A stretch of 64,000 nucleotides of DNA from Rothia nasisuis. GTDB lineage: Bacteria > Actinomycetota > Actinomycetes > Actinomycetales > Micrococcaceae. Each line of letters begins with the position of its first letter. The first letter of the stretch is position 1. The position numbers and the translations under genes were made by a program. The notes beneath the pieces are model-generated. The model ran no database searches. It worked only from the letters and a program-made list of their open reading frames with translations, and was not told the origin of the DNA. The stretch lies in contig NZ_CAKMSB010000012.1 in NCBI RefSeq assembly GCF_928381405.1, positions 1 through 64,000 of the forward strand, read 5' to 3'. This document shows, in pieces, positions 45,946 to 54,715 of the stretch.

Positions 45946-46998
45946 TTAGGCGCTGAGTTTGGCCCTGAGCTCTTCGCGCTCAGCCTGACGTTTGAGCGCC
46001 AGCTGCTTGCGGTAGTGGGTGGGCCAGGTGATCGCCAACAGAGCCCCGGCCATGAGCAGAATGAGGATTCCTGCGGTGGCCGCCGCATCGACCCAAAACT
46101 GGGGTGGATAAAGACGAATCAGTGTGTCGCTCATGGCAAACTGCCAGTTGCCCTGCGGAAAGAAGAGCTGGTGAAAGGCAGTGAAAAAACGCTCCCAGCC
46201 CAGCAGCCCGGTAAGAGCCAGGGCCAGGCACGTCAGCAGAGTCAGCCAGGCCCCCGCAAAAAGCGAGGAACGCAGAACACCGGGGGCCCGCAGACGGAGC
46301 GAGCGGGCTGATATCAGAGCCAGAACAAGCATCACCACGGCGAACACCGTGGCCGAGAGCATCACGTGTTTCACATCGGTCATATGGTGCACCTCAGATG
46401 CTTGGAAGGCCGCTTTGCCACCGGTTTGCACGTGGCTCAGGTAAGTTTCTGGTGCCAGGTTGAGAATGTAGTCCAAACCGTAGGAGCCCAAACGCAGGCG
46501 TTCTTCGGTTGAAAACCCGTAAGTGTCAGCTGGAAAGCCGGGGCGGTGGTATTCAATCCAGAGAAAGAGGGGGCTAGCTACCGCCCGCACAGCTACCATG
46601 ATGGTGAGTACAGGTATGGTCAGAGTGATAATAGCCCGGCGTAGACGCAGCAGACGCGGACGGTCGCGCACTGCGCTCTCACGGGCCGTAGCCGGCCCTC
46701 TATCCGCAGCGACGCGGGGGGCTGGCCCAACCTCATTTGCCCTGGCTGCAGCGGCCGGTTCATCGCTCGGAGTCTCATCGGCAGCCGCCGGTTTTTGAGC
46801 CGGTGTCTGCGCTGGCAGAGGTGGTGTTTGGGGAGCGTCTACCCCTAGGGCAGGTGCTGGCTGCCCAGGCTCCAGCCCTGGCTCCTGACCGCGGTTCGCT
46901 GGCAGGTCGCCCGCTTTCGCTGAGCCGATAGCGGGTGAAAGCTTACTCCACTCCCGGGCAGACTTCTGATGACCGGGTGGGTTGGTTTCTTGTGCCAC
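45946..46998 (-). CDS. TIGR01906 (DUF1461) family integral membrane protein
   Basis: This 350-residue protein has a long Pro/Ala/Glu-rich, probably disordered N-terminus (about 1-110). The membrane part has about four to five hydrophobic segments and the family features YHRPGFPADTYGFSTEERL, NLAPETYL and EVHHMTDVKHVM. TIGR01906 has no known function. The family often lies near wall or mannosylation genes, as here beside pmt and an L,D-transpeptidase. The start is GTG at 46998, eight bases after the transpeptidase stop, so the two genes are likely co-transcribed. Confidence 0.85.
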   Translation of the reverse strand: MAQETNPPGHQKSAREWSKLSPAIGSAKAGDLPANRGQEPGLEPGQPAPALGVDAPQTPPLPAQTPAQKPAAADETPSDEPAAAARANEVGPAPRVAADRGPATARESAVRDRPRLLRLRRAIITLTIPVLTIMVAVRAVASPLFLWIEYHRPGFPADTYGFSTEERLRLGSYGLDYILNLAPETYLSHVQTGGKAAFQASEVHHMTDVKHVMLSATVFAVVMLVLALISARSLRLRAPGVLRSSLFAGAWLTLLTCLALALTGLLGWERFFTAFHQLFFPQGNWQFAMSDTLIRLYPPQFWVDAAATAGILILLMAGALLAITWPTHYRKQLALKRQAEREELRAKLSA

Positions 46999-47006
46999 GG
47001 CCGCTA

Positions 47007-48254
47007 CTACCAGTTACCCTTCCAGTTGGAGTCGCTGTAGTGCTCGAAGGGGATATTCCAGTCACCGTAGCCGTCATCAGGGTCGGCCTGGGGGTAGCCG
47101 GTGTTCACGGTTTCAACGATGTCGCCCACCCCGAAGGTGTCGTAGAAGAACTTGGCGTCCTCAGGTAGCATGCCGATACACCCGTGGGAAACGTTAGCGA
47201 CCCCAACAACAGGCCAGGCGGTGGGGAGAGCCTGGTGCACAAACACCCCGCCGCTGGTCAGGCGGGAGGTCCACGAAGCCCAGAAGGGCTCATAGTAGTG
47301 GGGGTCGTCCTTTTCAAGGTTGAGGGAGCCGGGGTTGAAGTAGTAGCTCTCCGCTTTTTCCATGATGACTAGCTGCCCAATAACAGAAGGCCACTCGGTG
47401 TTGCCCAGGGTGATGGGAGCTTCGCGTACTAGCTCGTCGTCCACATACATCTTGATGGTCTTGGTGTTGTTGTCAGCTAGCGCGTAACGCTTATTCCAGG
47501 TCTTGAAGGTGCGGGTGGTGGTGTGGTTACCGATCATGCCGTTGCCCATCTCAAGCCCGAAAATATCGACGGTAACACTGATAGTGGAGTTAGGGGCCCA
47601 GGTACTTTCGGGGCGGTAGCGCACCATGTAGTCGTTGTACCAGCGGAATTTGCCGGGCAGGTCACCGCCGCCTGTGACGGTGATGCTCTTTTCTACTTCT
47701 GCCTTGTTAACTACGGGCTCAGAGAAGTTGAACTGAATAATCTTGCCGATACCGTAGGTGGCTCCGTCCTCAAAGTTGATTAGGGTATCTACCTCGTAGG
47801 CGGCCGAGACCGTAGAGAAAGCCGACTCTCCTTCACCCTTGGCCCCTGTGGTGTCGGTTGCCTCCCAGCTGACCGTGTAGTGGGAGTGGAAGAGCATATT
47901 TTCTGTTGAAGTCCAGCTACGCCCGTCCGTTGCGAGTTCACCGGGGAGCTCCTCACCCTCGGCGGTGACGACAACGACGCGGGTGAGAGTAGAGTCTGGG
48001 CTAGTCACCGTGACTTTTTCACCGGGGTTAACTTCGATTTCGTCGAGGGCAGGGTACACTTCAACCGCTCCCCCGAACGTGGCAGCCGGGGTGGGGGTTG
48101 GGCTCGGTGAGGCACTGGTACTGGTAGGGTCACTCGCTGCGGTTGTGTCTTCTGAGGCGCAGGCTGCCAGGGCTAGGGTGCCCAGAGCGCCGACGGTAAC
48201 AAATGAGCGACGGGTGAAAGCGTCTTGAGTTTCTGAGTTGAGGGCTTTGACCAC
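47007..48254 (-). CDS. L,D-transpeptidase, Tat-type lipoprotein
   Basis: The 415-residue protein has a twin-arginine signal (TRRSFVTVGALGTLALAAC) ending in a lipobox with Cys32, then a Ser/Thr/Pro-rich linker. Two immunoglobulin-like domains (about 60-260) precede the YkuD catalytic domain (about 265-400) with the VSHGCIGM active-site motif. This matches LdtMt2-like enzymes that make 3-3 cross-links in actinobacterial peptidoglycan. The start is GTG at 48254 behind AGGAAGAG. Tat export of a lipoprotein is unusual among Ldts in other phyla but common in actinobacteria. Confidence 0.93.
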   Translation of the reverse strand: MVKALNSETQDAFTRRSFVTVGALGTLALAACASEDTTAASDPTSTSASPSPTPTPAATFGGAVEVYPALDEIEVNPGEKVTVTSPDSTLTRVVVVTAEGEELPGELATDGRSWTSTENMLFHSHYTVSWEATDTTGAKGEGESAFSTVSAAYEVDTLINFEDGATYGIGKIIQFNFSEPVVNKAEVEKSITVTGGGDLPGKFRWYNDYMVRYRPESTWAPNSTISVTVDIFGLEMGNGMIGNHTTTRTFKTWNKRYALADNNTKTIKMYVDDELVREAPITLGNTEWPSVIGQLVIMEKAESYYFNPGSLNLEKDDPHYYEPFWASWTSRLTSGGVFVHQALPTAWPVVGVANVSHGCIGMLPEDAKFFYDTFGVGDIVETVNTGYPQADPDDGYGDWNIPFEHYSDSNWKGNW

Positions 48255-48416
48255 GAACTTCTCTTCCTAGGTATGCGGGGGGGCAGATGGGTGCGAGTGT
48301 GTAGAGTGCACATGATGTGGAGGTGTGCTCGTCATAGTCTATCGGAGAGCAGCGCCTTTTGACACAGGCTATATCTGCCGTCACACAGCGTGCGGGAAGG
48401 TGGTCTGACCCAGGGG

Positions 48417-48683
48417 TTAGTTGACGCTCCGTAGCGGCGGGTACGGCACCGCCGCTTGCTCAGTCTGGGCGGCTACAGCAGCGGGGTCGTCAAGCCTCAC
48501 TACATCCCAGCCCTGTGGCGCGGTGAGCCGGTCGGCATGGAACTCACACAGGTCGTAAGCGTGAGGTTCACGGTGAACAGAAAGAGGCCCAATCACGGCT
48601 GTTGATTGCGCGTAAGCGTAGGTGAGCGTGAAAATTGCCTCGCGCTGGCAGGTCTGGCGTGAGCACTGGCGGGTGGTTGCCAT
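48417..48683 (-). CDS. DUF3499 family protein
   Basis: This is an 88-residue small protein with a cysteine pattern that may bind a metal: Cys7 and Cys12 (RQCSRQTCQREA), then the YDLCEFHADRL segment. It matches the actinobacterial DUF3499 family, whose function is unknown and whose genes lie next to a WhiB gene. Here it lies 17 bases downstream of whiB on the same strand, so the pair is co-transcribed. Confidence 0.88.
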   Translation of the reverse strand: MATTRQCSRQTCQREAIFTLTYAYAQSTAVIGPLSVHREPHAYDLCEFHADRLTAPQGWDVVRLDDPAAVAAQTEQAAVPYPPLRSVN

Positions 48684-48700
48684 GGGTGTGAGCTTCTTTC

Positions 48701-49171
48701 TTAGACAGCTTGTTTGCGAAGACGGCGGCGTTCACGCTCTGAGAGACCGCCCCAGATGCCGAAGCGTTCGTCGTTTTCCATGGCGTACTCAAGGCAGGCT
48801 TCGCGAACCGGGCACTCGTTGCACACGCGTTTGGCGTCGCGGGTTGAGCCGCCTTTCTCGGGAAAGAAAGCCTCAGGGTCAGTCTGGGCGCACAGGGCAT
48901 CTGCCTGCCAAGACAGTTCACCGTCGTCGCCGTCTGTGCTGTAAATCCCAGCGGCCTGCTGCCATAGGGAAAGCGCGTCTGGATCTGAACTGAACATATC
49001 GGCTGACGGGGCAGTATTGCCGCTAGTGCGGCCCCGTGGTGTAGAGGCTGCTTCTTTGAGTAGTGTGGTGGCCTGATCTTCGAGGTAGTGGGCAGAGTGC
49101 ATAGTCTGATAGTGGGCCATCTCTGATGCGCGCCCGGCAGTGCCGGAGGGTAGGCGGCTATGAAGGCCCAT
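48701..49171 (-). CDS. whiB: WhiB-family iron-sulfur transcriptional regulator
   Basis: The 156-residue protein has the WhiB cysteine set Cys94, Cys117, Cys120 and Cys126 (CNECPVREAC) for a [4Fe-4S] cluster, the GIWGGLSERERRR turn (138-150) and a basic C-terminal tail (RLRKQAV) for DNA binding. It most resembles WhiB2/WhmD, linked to cell division and wall control, and its DUF3499 partner fits that subgroup. The start at ATG 49171 has a strong AAAGGGAAG site; a longer frame to 49369 would run through the promoter region. A 16-bp palindrome overlaps its predicted promoter. Confidence 0.93.
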   Translation of the reverse strand: MGLHSRLPSGTAGRASEMAHYQTMHSAHYLEDQATTLLKEAASTPRGRTSGNTAPSADMFSSDPDALSLWQQAAGIYSTDGDDGELSWQADALCAQTDPEAFFPEKGGSTRDAKRVCNECPVREACLEYAMENDERFGIWGGLSERERRRLRKQAV

Positions 49172-49346
49172 GTTCTTCCCTTTCGTATCCCGGTAGAGGG
49201 CTGAATGTATGGCGCCGGGCAGGTACTGCGGGTGCAGGTGCCAGGTGGCGCTCCGTGGTAGCACGCGGTTCGGTGCGGTTTTGGTTCCTTGGTCTGGATT
49301 CGCTTCCGGGCTGCCTGCCGGTGCTGATAAAAATTCCCTGAACCTA

Positions 49347-49376
49347 ATTACACGCGTGTAATGGCCCATTCGTCAA
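49347..49376 (-). promoter_or_regulatory. whiB promoter with overlapping 16-bp palindromic operator
   Basis: On the minus strand TTGACG (49376-49371) and TGTAAT (49352-49347) are separated by 18 bases, a good sigma-A-type promoter. The perfect palindrome ATTACACGCGTGTAAT occupies 49347-49362, covering the -10 box and most of the spacer. A regulator bound there would block transcription. The leader to the whiB start is about 170 bases. Confidence 0.6.
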
Positions 49377-49509
49377 GCTGAGATTAAAAATTTTTTTGAT
49401 ACACGAGATTATCTAACAAAAAATTTGCGTTTCTCTGTGGTATATGCGAACCTGCACCCTGTAGCTGTCTCTCTAGCTTCGGGGCCCCACCGTGTTCTAC
49501 AGTGGGGGC

Positions 49510-50274
49510 ATGGCCTTCTCACCTCACCGCCCCGTTTCCTTTTCGCGTTTTATGCAGCTGCTGGCTACCCGGCACTCCCCCGCCCTGCTCTGGTATTCGG
49601 CACCGGGTGAACGCATAGAGCTCTCGGGCCGTGTGCTAGAAAACTGGGTCGCCAAAAGCGCTAACTTTCTCATGGATGAGTGTGAGCTAGATGTCGCCGC
49701 CCGCCTTGCGGTGCCGCTCCGCCTGCACTGGCGATCTTTGGTGCTGGCCCTGGCGGGGCTACAGGTGGGAGCCCACCTCACCTGGGAGCAGGCAGAGAGC
49801 GCGGACGTCCGCGCCTCCTTTGATCCCCGCGAGCTACTGGAGAGCGCCGGCGAGAACTACCGGGTGGCGGTCGCCTCTGAGCCGCTAGCTCCGCGTTTCA
49901 TGGGGCAACTCCCCGAAGGTGTTCTCGATTTCGCCGCCGAGGTACGCTCGCGCCCCGATGCTTTCATGGGCTTGACCGGCCCCGACAGTGGCGCCATAGC
50001 CTGGGGCGGCACCGGGTACGAGCAGCTCATGATTGAGGTGGCCCAACAGGCAGAAAAACTCGTGGCTGCCCTGCCCGACGGCACAGCAGCTGTGCACTGT
50101 GCTGGTGAGGTCTTCTCAGCACAATGGTTACAGCAGGCGCTCACCGCCCTGGCAGCTGGGCTAGCCGTGCTAGTACTCGACCCAGAGGTGAGCTGGGAAA
50201 CTGACCGCTACGCCCGGGTTATGGCCGACGAGCGGGCCCAGCCTTACCCTGCCCCCGAGCGTCGCCCTCAATGA
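49510..50274 (+). CDS. TIGR03089 family protein
   Basis: The 254-residue protein resembles the actinobacterial TIGR03089 family, which looks like a truncated adenylate-forming (AMP-binding) domain without a full ATP signature. Recognisable features are the N-terminal PALLWYSAPGERIELSGRVL and VAARLAVPLRLHWRSLV with a late TGPDSGAIAW segment. No enzymatic function is known. The start at ATG 49510 follows GTGGGGGC. The last 56 bases overlap the convergent gtrA-like gene. It lies divergent from whiB. Confidence 0.82.
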   Translation: MAFSPHRPVSFSRFMQLLATRHSPALLWYSAPGERIELSGRVLENWVAKSANFLMDECELDVAARLAVPLRLHWRSLVLALAGLQVGAHLTWEQAESADVRASFDPRELLESAGENYRVAVASEPLAPRFMGQLPEGVLDFAAEVRSRPDAFMGLTGPDSGAIAWGGTGYEQLMIEVAQQAEKLVAALPDGTAAVHCAGEVFSAQWLQQALTALAAGLAVLVLDPEVSWETDRYARVMADERAQPYPAPERRPQ

Positions 50275-50800
50275 CGGGGATGGAGCCGGTAATGATTTGG
50301 GTGGCTTCGGTGATGAGGTCGGCGCGCTGTTCTTGAACGGTCTTATCGCCAGAGTGGCTGCGGGACTGCGAGAATACCCAAAATTTGTAGAGGAAGTAGC
50401 GCACGATTGTACCTAGAATCGTGCCGATGATAGTACCCGAGATGAAGGACGCCGTGGGGCTTGTTAGGCCTAGCACGTAGACGCTGAACAGCACGCACAG
50501 CGTCTCAACACCAATGCCGATGGCGTTCACGATGCCAAATTCTATGGACTCGCGCACCTTGTTGCCAGTGCGCTTTTCACGGAAGGTCCACAGGCGGTTA
50601 GCCACCCACGAGAAGATGGTCGCTACAATGCCCGCAACCACCTTGGCTTTGGCGTGCCCGTCAGCGAAGATAGAATGCATCAGCGTCCAGGTCACCACGG
50701 AGTTCAGGATGAAAGCTGCGCCGCCCACCGAGAGAAACTGCATCACTTCACGGCCGTGGCTAGCCCACAGCAGGTTCAGACGCTGTTTCAAAGAACTCAT
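50219..50800 (-). CDS. GtrA family membrane protein
   Basis: This 193-residue protein has four hydrophobic segments in the GtrA pattern: MQFLSVGGAAFILNSVVTW, VVAGIVATIFSWVANRLWTF, a third around ETLCVLFSVYVLGL, and TIIGTILGTIVRYFLYKFWVF. GtrA proteins are thought to help move lipid-linked sugars across the membrane. A hydrophilic tail of about 45 residues follows. The start at ATG 50800 has AAGGGGAA; a frame to 51010 adds unconserved residues. It lies apart from the glycan locus, next to purK. Confidence 0.9.
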   Translation of the reverse strand: MSSLKQRLNLLWASHGREVMQFLSVGGAAFILNSVVTWTLMHSIFADGHAKAKVVAGIVATIFSWVANRLWTFREKRTGNKVRESIEFGIVNAIGIGVETLCVLFSVYVLGLTSPTASFISGTIIGTILGTIVRYFLYKFWVFSQSRSHSGDKTVQEQRADLITEATQIITGSIPVIEGDARGQGKAGPARRP

Positions 50801-51031
50801 GTTTCCCCTTAGGTTTCTGGTGCGATTCCCCCGGTGCGCGGTCGACGGTGAGACTGGGCACGAGTCAGAGCACCGGGCGGCGGGGAAGTAGGGCAATCCT
50901 GTCTCACATGTTACAACCGGCTCGGGGCAGGCGTGCCCCTTCCCAGGTAGTGTTTCGCTCACAGGTAGCAGGGAGTTCACTGAACGTGGGCTCCCTTGTA
51001 CAAGGAGCATGCACCCCGGTAGCCTAGGAGT

Positions 51032-52219
51032 GTGACTTACCCTATGACTGGCCCAAAAATTGGTGTGGTGGGTGGCGGTCAGCTGGCGCGCATGATGGCG
51101 CCTGCCGCTACTGAGCTTGGTTTTGACGTGCGCATTTTGGCCGAGAGTGAGGACTCCTGTGCCCGCCAGGCAGTGCCCTTGGCGCCGGTGGGTGACTACC
51201 GAGACTTCGAGACCCTAGCAGCCTTCGCGCGTGAGGTTGATGTGCTGACCTTTGACCATGAGCATGTGCCCACTGATTTTCTGCGCCGTCTGCTGGCTGA
51301 GGGCGTGAATGTGCAACCACGACCAGATGCACTGGTGTACGCCCAAGACAAGATTGAAATGCGCAAGGCCGTTGACCGCTTGGGCTTGCCCAATCCGCGC
51401 TGGTCACAGGTGCGCACACTCGGTGAGCTACTGGACTTTGGCGCTGAGATCGGCTGGCCGGTGGTGCTCAAGACGCCACGCGGCGGCTACGACGGTAAGG
51501 GTGTGCTGGTGCTTGTTGATGAGCAGGACGCCCGCACCCGGTCGGCCTCCTGGTTTGAGCAACTGCCCACCCGCACTGATTTTTCAGCCCTTCTGGCCGA
51601 AGAGAAGGTCCCCTTTACCCGCGAGCTTTCCGCCCAGGTGGCCCGCCGCGATTCGGGCGAAGTGCGGCCCTGGCCGGTGGTCGAATCTATTCAGGTGAAC
51701 TCCGTCTGTGATGAAGTGCTGGCTCCCGCCCCGGGCCTTTCGCCGCAGGTTGCCCGGGCAGCCCAGCAGGCCGCCGTTCACATTGCAACCGAGCTCGGTG
51801 TCACCGGTGTGATGGCTGCTGAGCTCTTTGAGGTTCCTGACAGCGAGACCGGGTTCCTCGTGAACGAGTTGGCTATGCGCCCCCACAACTCAGGCCACTG
51901 GACCCAGGACGGCTCGGTGACCAGCCAGTTTGAACAGCATCTGCGCGCTGTGGCCAACTATCCGCTGGGGTCTACCGATCTCAAGGGCGAGGTGGCCCTC
52001 ATGAAGAACTTTCTGGGCGGCTCGAACCAGGATATTTTTGGGGTCTACCCGGCCCTCATGCAGGCGTACCCCGCAGCCAAGGTGCACTACTACGGCAAGG
52101 CGGTCAAAACCGGCCGCAAGATTGGGCACATCAATATGACCGGTGAGGCCGCTAACCTGCAGGAGCTTCGCAGACAGACCGCAGCCGCAGCGGCCCTGCT
52201 CACCAACGGCCCAGCCTAA
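51032..52219 (+). CDS. purK: N5-carboxyaminoimidazole ribonucleotide synthase
   Basis: PurK carboxylates AIR to N5-CAIR in purine synthesis. The 395-residue ATP-grasp protein has GVVGGGQLARMMAPAA, VLTFDHEHVP, VLKTPRGGYDGKGV, FTRELSAQVARRDSG and VNELAMRPHNSGHWT. The start is a GTG at 51032 close behind TAGGAGT; ATG 51044 is a possible alternative. purE follows on the same strand after about 70 bases, completing the two-step pair. Confidence 0.95.
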   Translation: MTYPMTGPKIGVVGGGQLARMMAPAATELGFDVRILAESEDSCARQAVPLAPVGDYRDFETLAAFAREVDVLTFDHEHVPTDFLRRLLAEGVNVQPRPDALVYAQDKIEMRKAVDRLGLPNPRWSQVRTLGELLDFGAEIGWPVVLKTPRGGYDGKGVLVLVDEQDARTRSASWFEQLPTRTDFSALLAEEKVPFTRELSAQVARRDSGEVRPWPVVESIQVNSVCDEVLAPAPGLSPQVARAAQQAAVHIATELGVTGVMAAELFEVPDSETGFLVNELAMRPHNSGHWTQDGSVTSQFEQHLRAVANYPLGSTDLKGEVALMKNFLGGSNQDIFGVYPALMQAYPAAKVHYYGKAVKTGRKIGHINMTGEAANLQELRRQTAAAAALLTNGPA

Positions 52220-52286
52220 ATTTTTTTTCAAGGAGCCAGCGCCGGCGTCCTGCTACCAGCACAACCCATCTCTCTAGGAGCTTCAC

Positions 52287-52940
52287 ATGACTTCTCCCTA
52301 CGACTCCAATAACCCCATCGTCGGCATTGTGATGGGCTCAGACTCTGACTGGCCGGTCATGGAAGCAGCGGCCGAGGTGCTCGACGAATTTGGCGTGCCC
52401 TACGAAGCCGATGTGGTATCAGCCCACCGCATGCCCGAAGACATGATTGCCTACGGGCGTGAGGCAGCTGGCCGCGGCATCCGCGTGATTATCGCCGGTG
52501 CAGGTGGTGCCGCCCACCTACCGGGCATGCTAGCGGCGGTCACCCCTCTGCCGGTGATTGGCGTGCCGGTCAAACTCAAGTCCCTCGACGGAATGGATTC
52601 GCTTCTTTCCATTGTTCAGATGCCCGCAGGGGTGCCCGTAGCTACGGTTTCAATCAACGGTGCCCGCAACGCTGGGCTGCTGGCCTTGCGCATGCTGGGC
52701 TCCGGTGAGGGCAGCTTTGCCCGCCAGGTACGCTCTGACCTAACTGATTTTGCAGCAGATTTACGGCAGGCTGCTATGGATAAAGGGGCGGTACTGCGCG
52801 CCAGGGTTGAGGAGCACAAGGCTGAGCTAGAACAGGACGCTCCTGCCCGCAGCTCAAGCTCCCAGCAGGCCGAGCAGCAGGCAGTACCCGGCCACAACAG
52901 TGAGCGTGATGGAGCCAACAAGACCCCCTATGCCCCCTAG
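52287..52940 (+). CDS. purE: N5-CAIR mutase with long C-terminal tail
   Basis: PurE converts N5-CAIR to CAIR. The core (residues about 10-165) has [38 protein letters not shown] and [22 protein letters not shown], typical of class I PurE. Usual length is about 160-175 residues, whereas this product has 217 with a Gln/Ser/Glu-rich, probably disordered tail after residue 175. AGGAG precedes the ATG. It pairs with purK upstream. Confidence 0.95.
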   Translation: MTSPYDSNNPIVGIVMGSDSDWPVMEAAAEVLDEFGVPYEADVVSAHRMPEDMIAYGREAAGRGIRVIIAGAGGAAHLPGMLAAVTPLPVIGVPVKLKSLDGMDSLLSIVQMPAGVPVATVSINGARNAGLLALRMLGSGEGSFARQVRSDLTDFAADLRQAAMDKGAVLRARVEEHKAELEQDAPARSSSSQQAEQQAVPGHNSERDGANKTPYAP

Positions 52941-53019
52941 GGCTGGCAAGGGGCTGGGCCGCACGGTGACGAACATTTCAGGTGGGGTTTTCCGGTGGTA
53001 TTCAGCTTGAACCGCTAGT

Positions 53020-53050
53020 GTGGTTGAGCAGTTAAGCTGTTCAACCGCAC
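53020..53050. repeat. Inverted repeat upstream of the LCP gene
   Basis: GGTTGAGCAG (53022-53031) and CTGTTCAACC (53037-53046) form a 10-bp stem with one G-U pair around TTAAG. It lies between purE and the LCP gene, and could be a weak terminator for purE or an operator near the LCP promoter. No clear T-run follows. Confidence 0.35.
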
Positions 53051-53101
53051 TCAACTTTATAGTCCAGGCCCGTCTCACCTGGTACTTTCGGGAGGCTCAC
53101 T

Positions 53102-54643
53102 ATGTCAGGTTCGCGCACCGACCGCGGCTCTTCTGCGCCCATTGTGGGCATGAGGGGGCGCGGGCAGCAGTTGGGCGAGTCGCTCTACACCGACCCGCTG
53201 GGGCACCCTGAGGTAGCTTCGGCAGGGCTCAAGGCCCGCCGAGCCTGGGTTCTGTTGCTCCTGACGCTGGTGTTACCGGGAGCCGCCCAGCTACTGGCTG
53301 GAAAGAGGCCGCTGGGTGCGCGCGCCCTGAAGGTGACTTTCACTGTGTGGGCTGTGCTGGCTCTGGCAACTGCCACCTGGTTTCTGAACCGTAGCCTCCT
53401 GCTTTCTGTGGTCACGAATAGCTGGGTACTCCTGCTCCTAGTTGGCGCTCTCATTCTGCTAGCTCTGGGTTGGGCCTACCTGTGGCTCGATACCCTGCGG
53501 ATTATCCGCCCCGGCCTGCTGGAGGGACGCTCCAAGCCTGCGGTGACGCTGGTACTGGCTATCTGCCTTCTGGTGACCGGCGGGGGGCTGGGCTACACCG
53601 CCTATATCACCTGGGTCGGACGCGGGGCTCTGAGCTCTATCTTCGCAGGTGGAACCCCCATTAAGGAGCACGATGGCCGCTACAACGTTCTGCTGATGGG
53701 CGGCGACGCGGGTTCTGACCGCATTGGCCGACGCCCTGACTCTATGACCGTGGTTTCCATTGATGCCCAAACCGGCCAAGCTATCACTATCTCGATTCCT
53801 CGCAACCTGCAGAACGCCATTTTTGAAGAGGACTCCCCGCTGTGGCAGGTTTACCCCGAGGGGTTCAACTGCGGTGACGAGTGCATCCTCAATGCCCTCT
53901 ACCCCACCGTCACCGCTGAGCACGCTGACCTCTACCCCGAAGCCGACGACCCGGGGGCCGAGGCGACCATGGATGCCGTCTCAGGCGTCCTCGGGATTAC
54001 CGTTGAGAACTACATTCTGATTGATATGTCTGGCTTTGAGCAGCTCATTGACGCCTTAGGTGGCATCACCATTGATGTGGGCGGCCGCGTGCCAATTGGC
54101 GGTGGTACCGACGAGGTGACAGGGCTACCTAACCCTATTGACGGCTACATTGACCCAGGTGTGCAGCACCTGGACGGCTTCCACGCCCTCTGGTACGCCC
54201 GCTCCCGTGAAGGTGCGTCTGACTACGACCGTCAGGCCCGCCAGCGCTGTGTGCAGGCGGCCATGCTCAAGCAGCTTGACCCGGCCAACGTGCTGACCAA
54301 GTTTGCAGACATTACCGCTGCCGGTGAGCAGGTCATTGAAACCAATATTCCCCAGTCGGGTCTAGCTTCTCTGGCAGATGTGGCCCTGAAATCTAAGAAC
54401 TACGAGCTGATTCAGTTTGCGGCTGGCCCACCCTACTTCGACGCTCTCTTTCCTACCTACCCTGACTTTGACCAGCTCCACTCGGCTGTTCAGCAGGTTA
54501 TTGTGGATTCGGCCAGCGGAACCCACCCGAGCACTAACGCAGCAGGTGGCCTTGATACCGTTGAGACCGTCTCCTACCGGGCCACTACCGTGGCAGAAAC
54601 AGCCACCGAGCTGAGTGAAAATGGCACCTGCTCGGTTCCCTAA
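53102..54643 (+). CDS. LytR-CpsA-Psr (LCP) family wall-glycan ligase
   Basis: LCP enzymes transfer lipid-linked glycans to peptidoglycan. This 513-residue protein has an N-terminal cytoplasmic stretch, several membrane segments (within about residues 40-190), and an extracytoplasmic LCP domain with YNVLLMGGDAG, RRPDSMTVVSIDAQTGQ, ISIPRNLQ, and the conserved Arg pair in ALWYARSREGASDYDRQARQ. It is a candidate for attaching the polysaccharide made by the upstream locus to the wall. CGGGAGG precedes the ATG. Confidence 0.93.
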   Translation: MSGSRTDRGSSAPIVGMRGRGQQLGESLYTDPLGHPEVASAGLKARRAWVLLLLTLVLPGAAQLLAGKRPLGARALKVTFTVWAVLALATATWFLNRSLLLSVVTNSWVLLLLVGALILLALGWAYLWLDTLRIIRPGLLEGRSKPAVTLVLAICLLVTGGGLGYTAYITWVGRGALSSIFAGGTPIKEHDGRYNVLLMGGDAGSDRIGRRPDSMTVVSIDAQTGQAITISIPRNLQNAIFEEDSPLWQVYPEGFNCGDECILNALYPTVTAEHADLYPEADDPGAEATMDAVSGVLGITVENYILIDMSGFEQLIDALGGITIDVGGRVPIGGGTDEVTGLPNPIDGYIDPGVQHLDGFHALWYARSREGASDYDRQARQRCVQAAMLKQLDPANVLTKFADITAAGEQVIETNIPQSGLASLADVALKSKNYELIQFAAGPPYFDALFPTYPDFDQLHSAVQQVIVDSASGTHPSTNAAGGLDTVETVSYRATTVAETATELSENGTCSVP

Positions 54644-54715
54644 TAACCGGTTTGGGGTGCTACCGGTGCCCTGTTAGGCCGGTGCATCCGGCATAAAAAA
54701 GGTAAGCTGGTGCCC

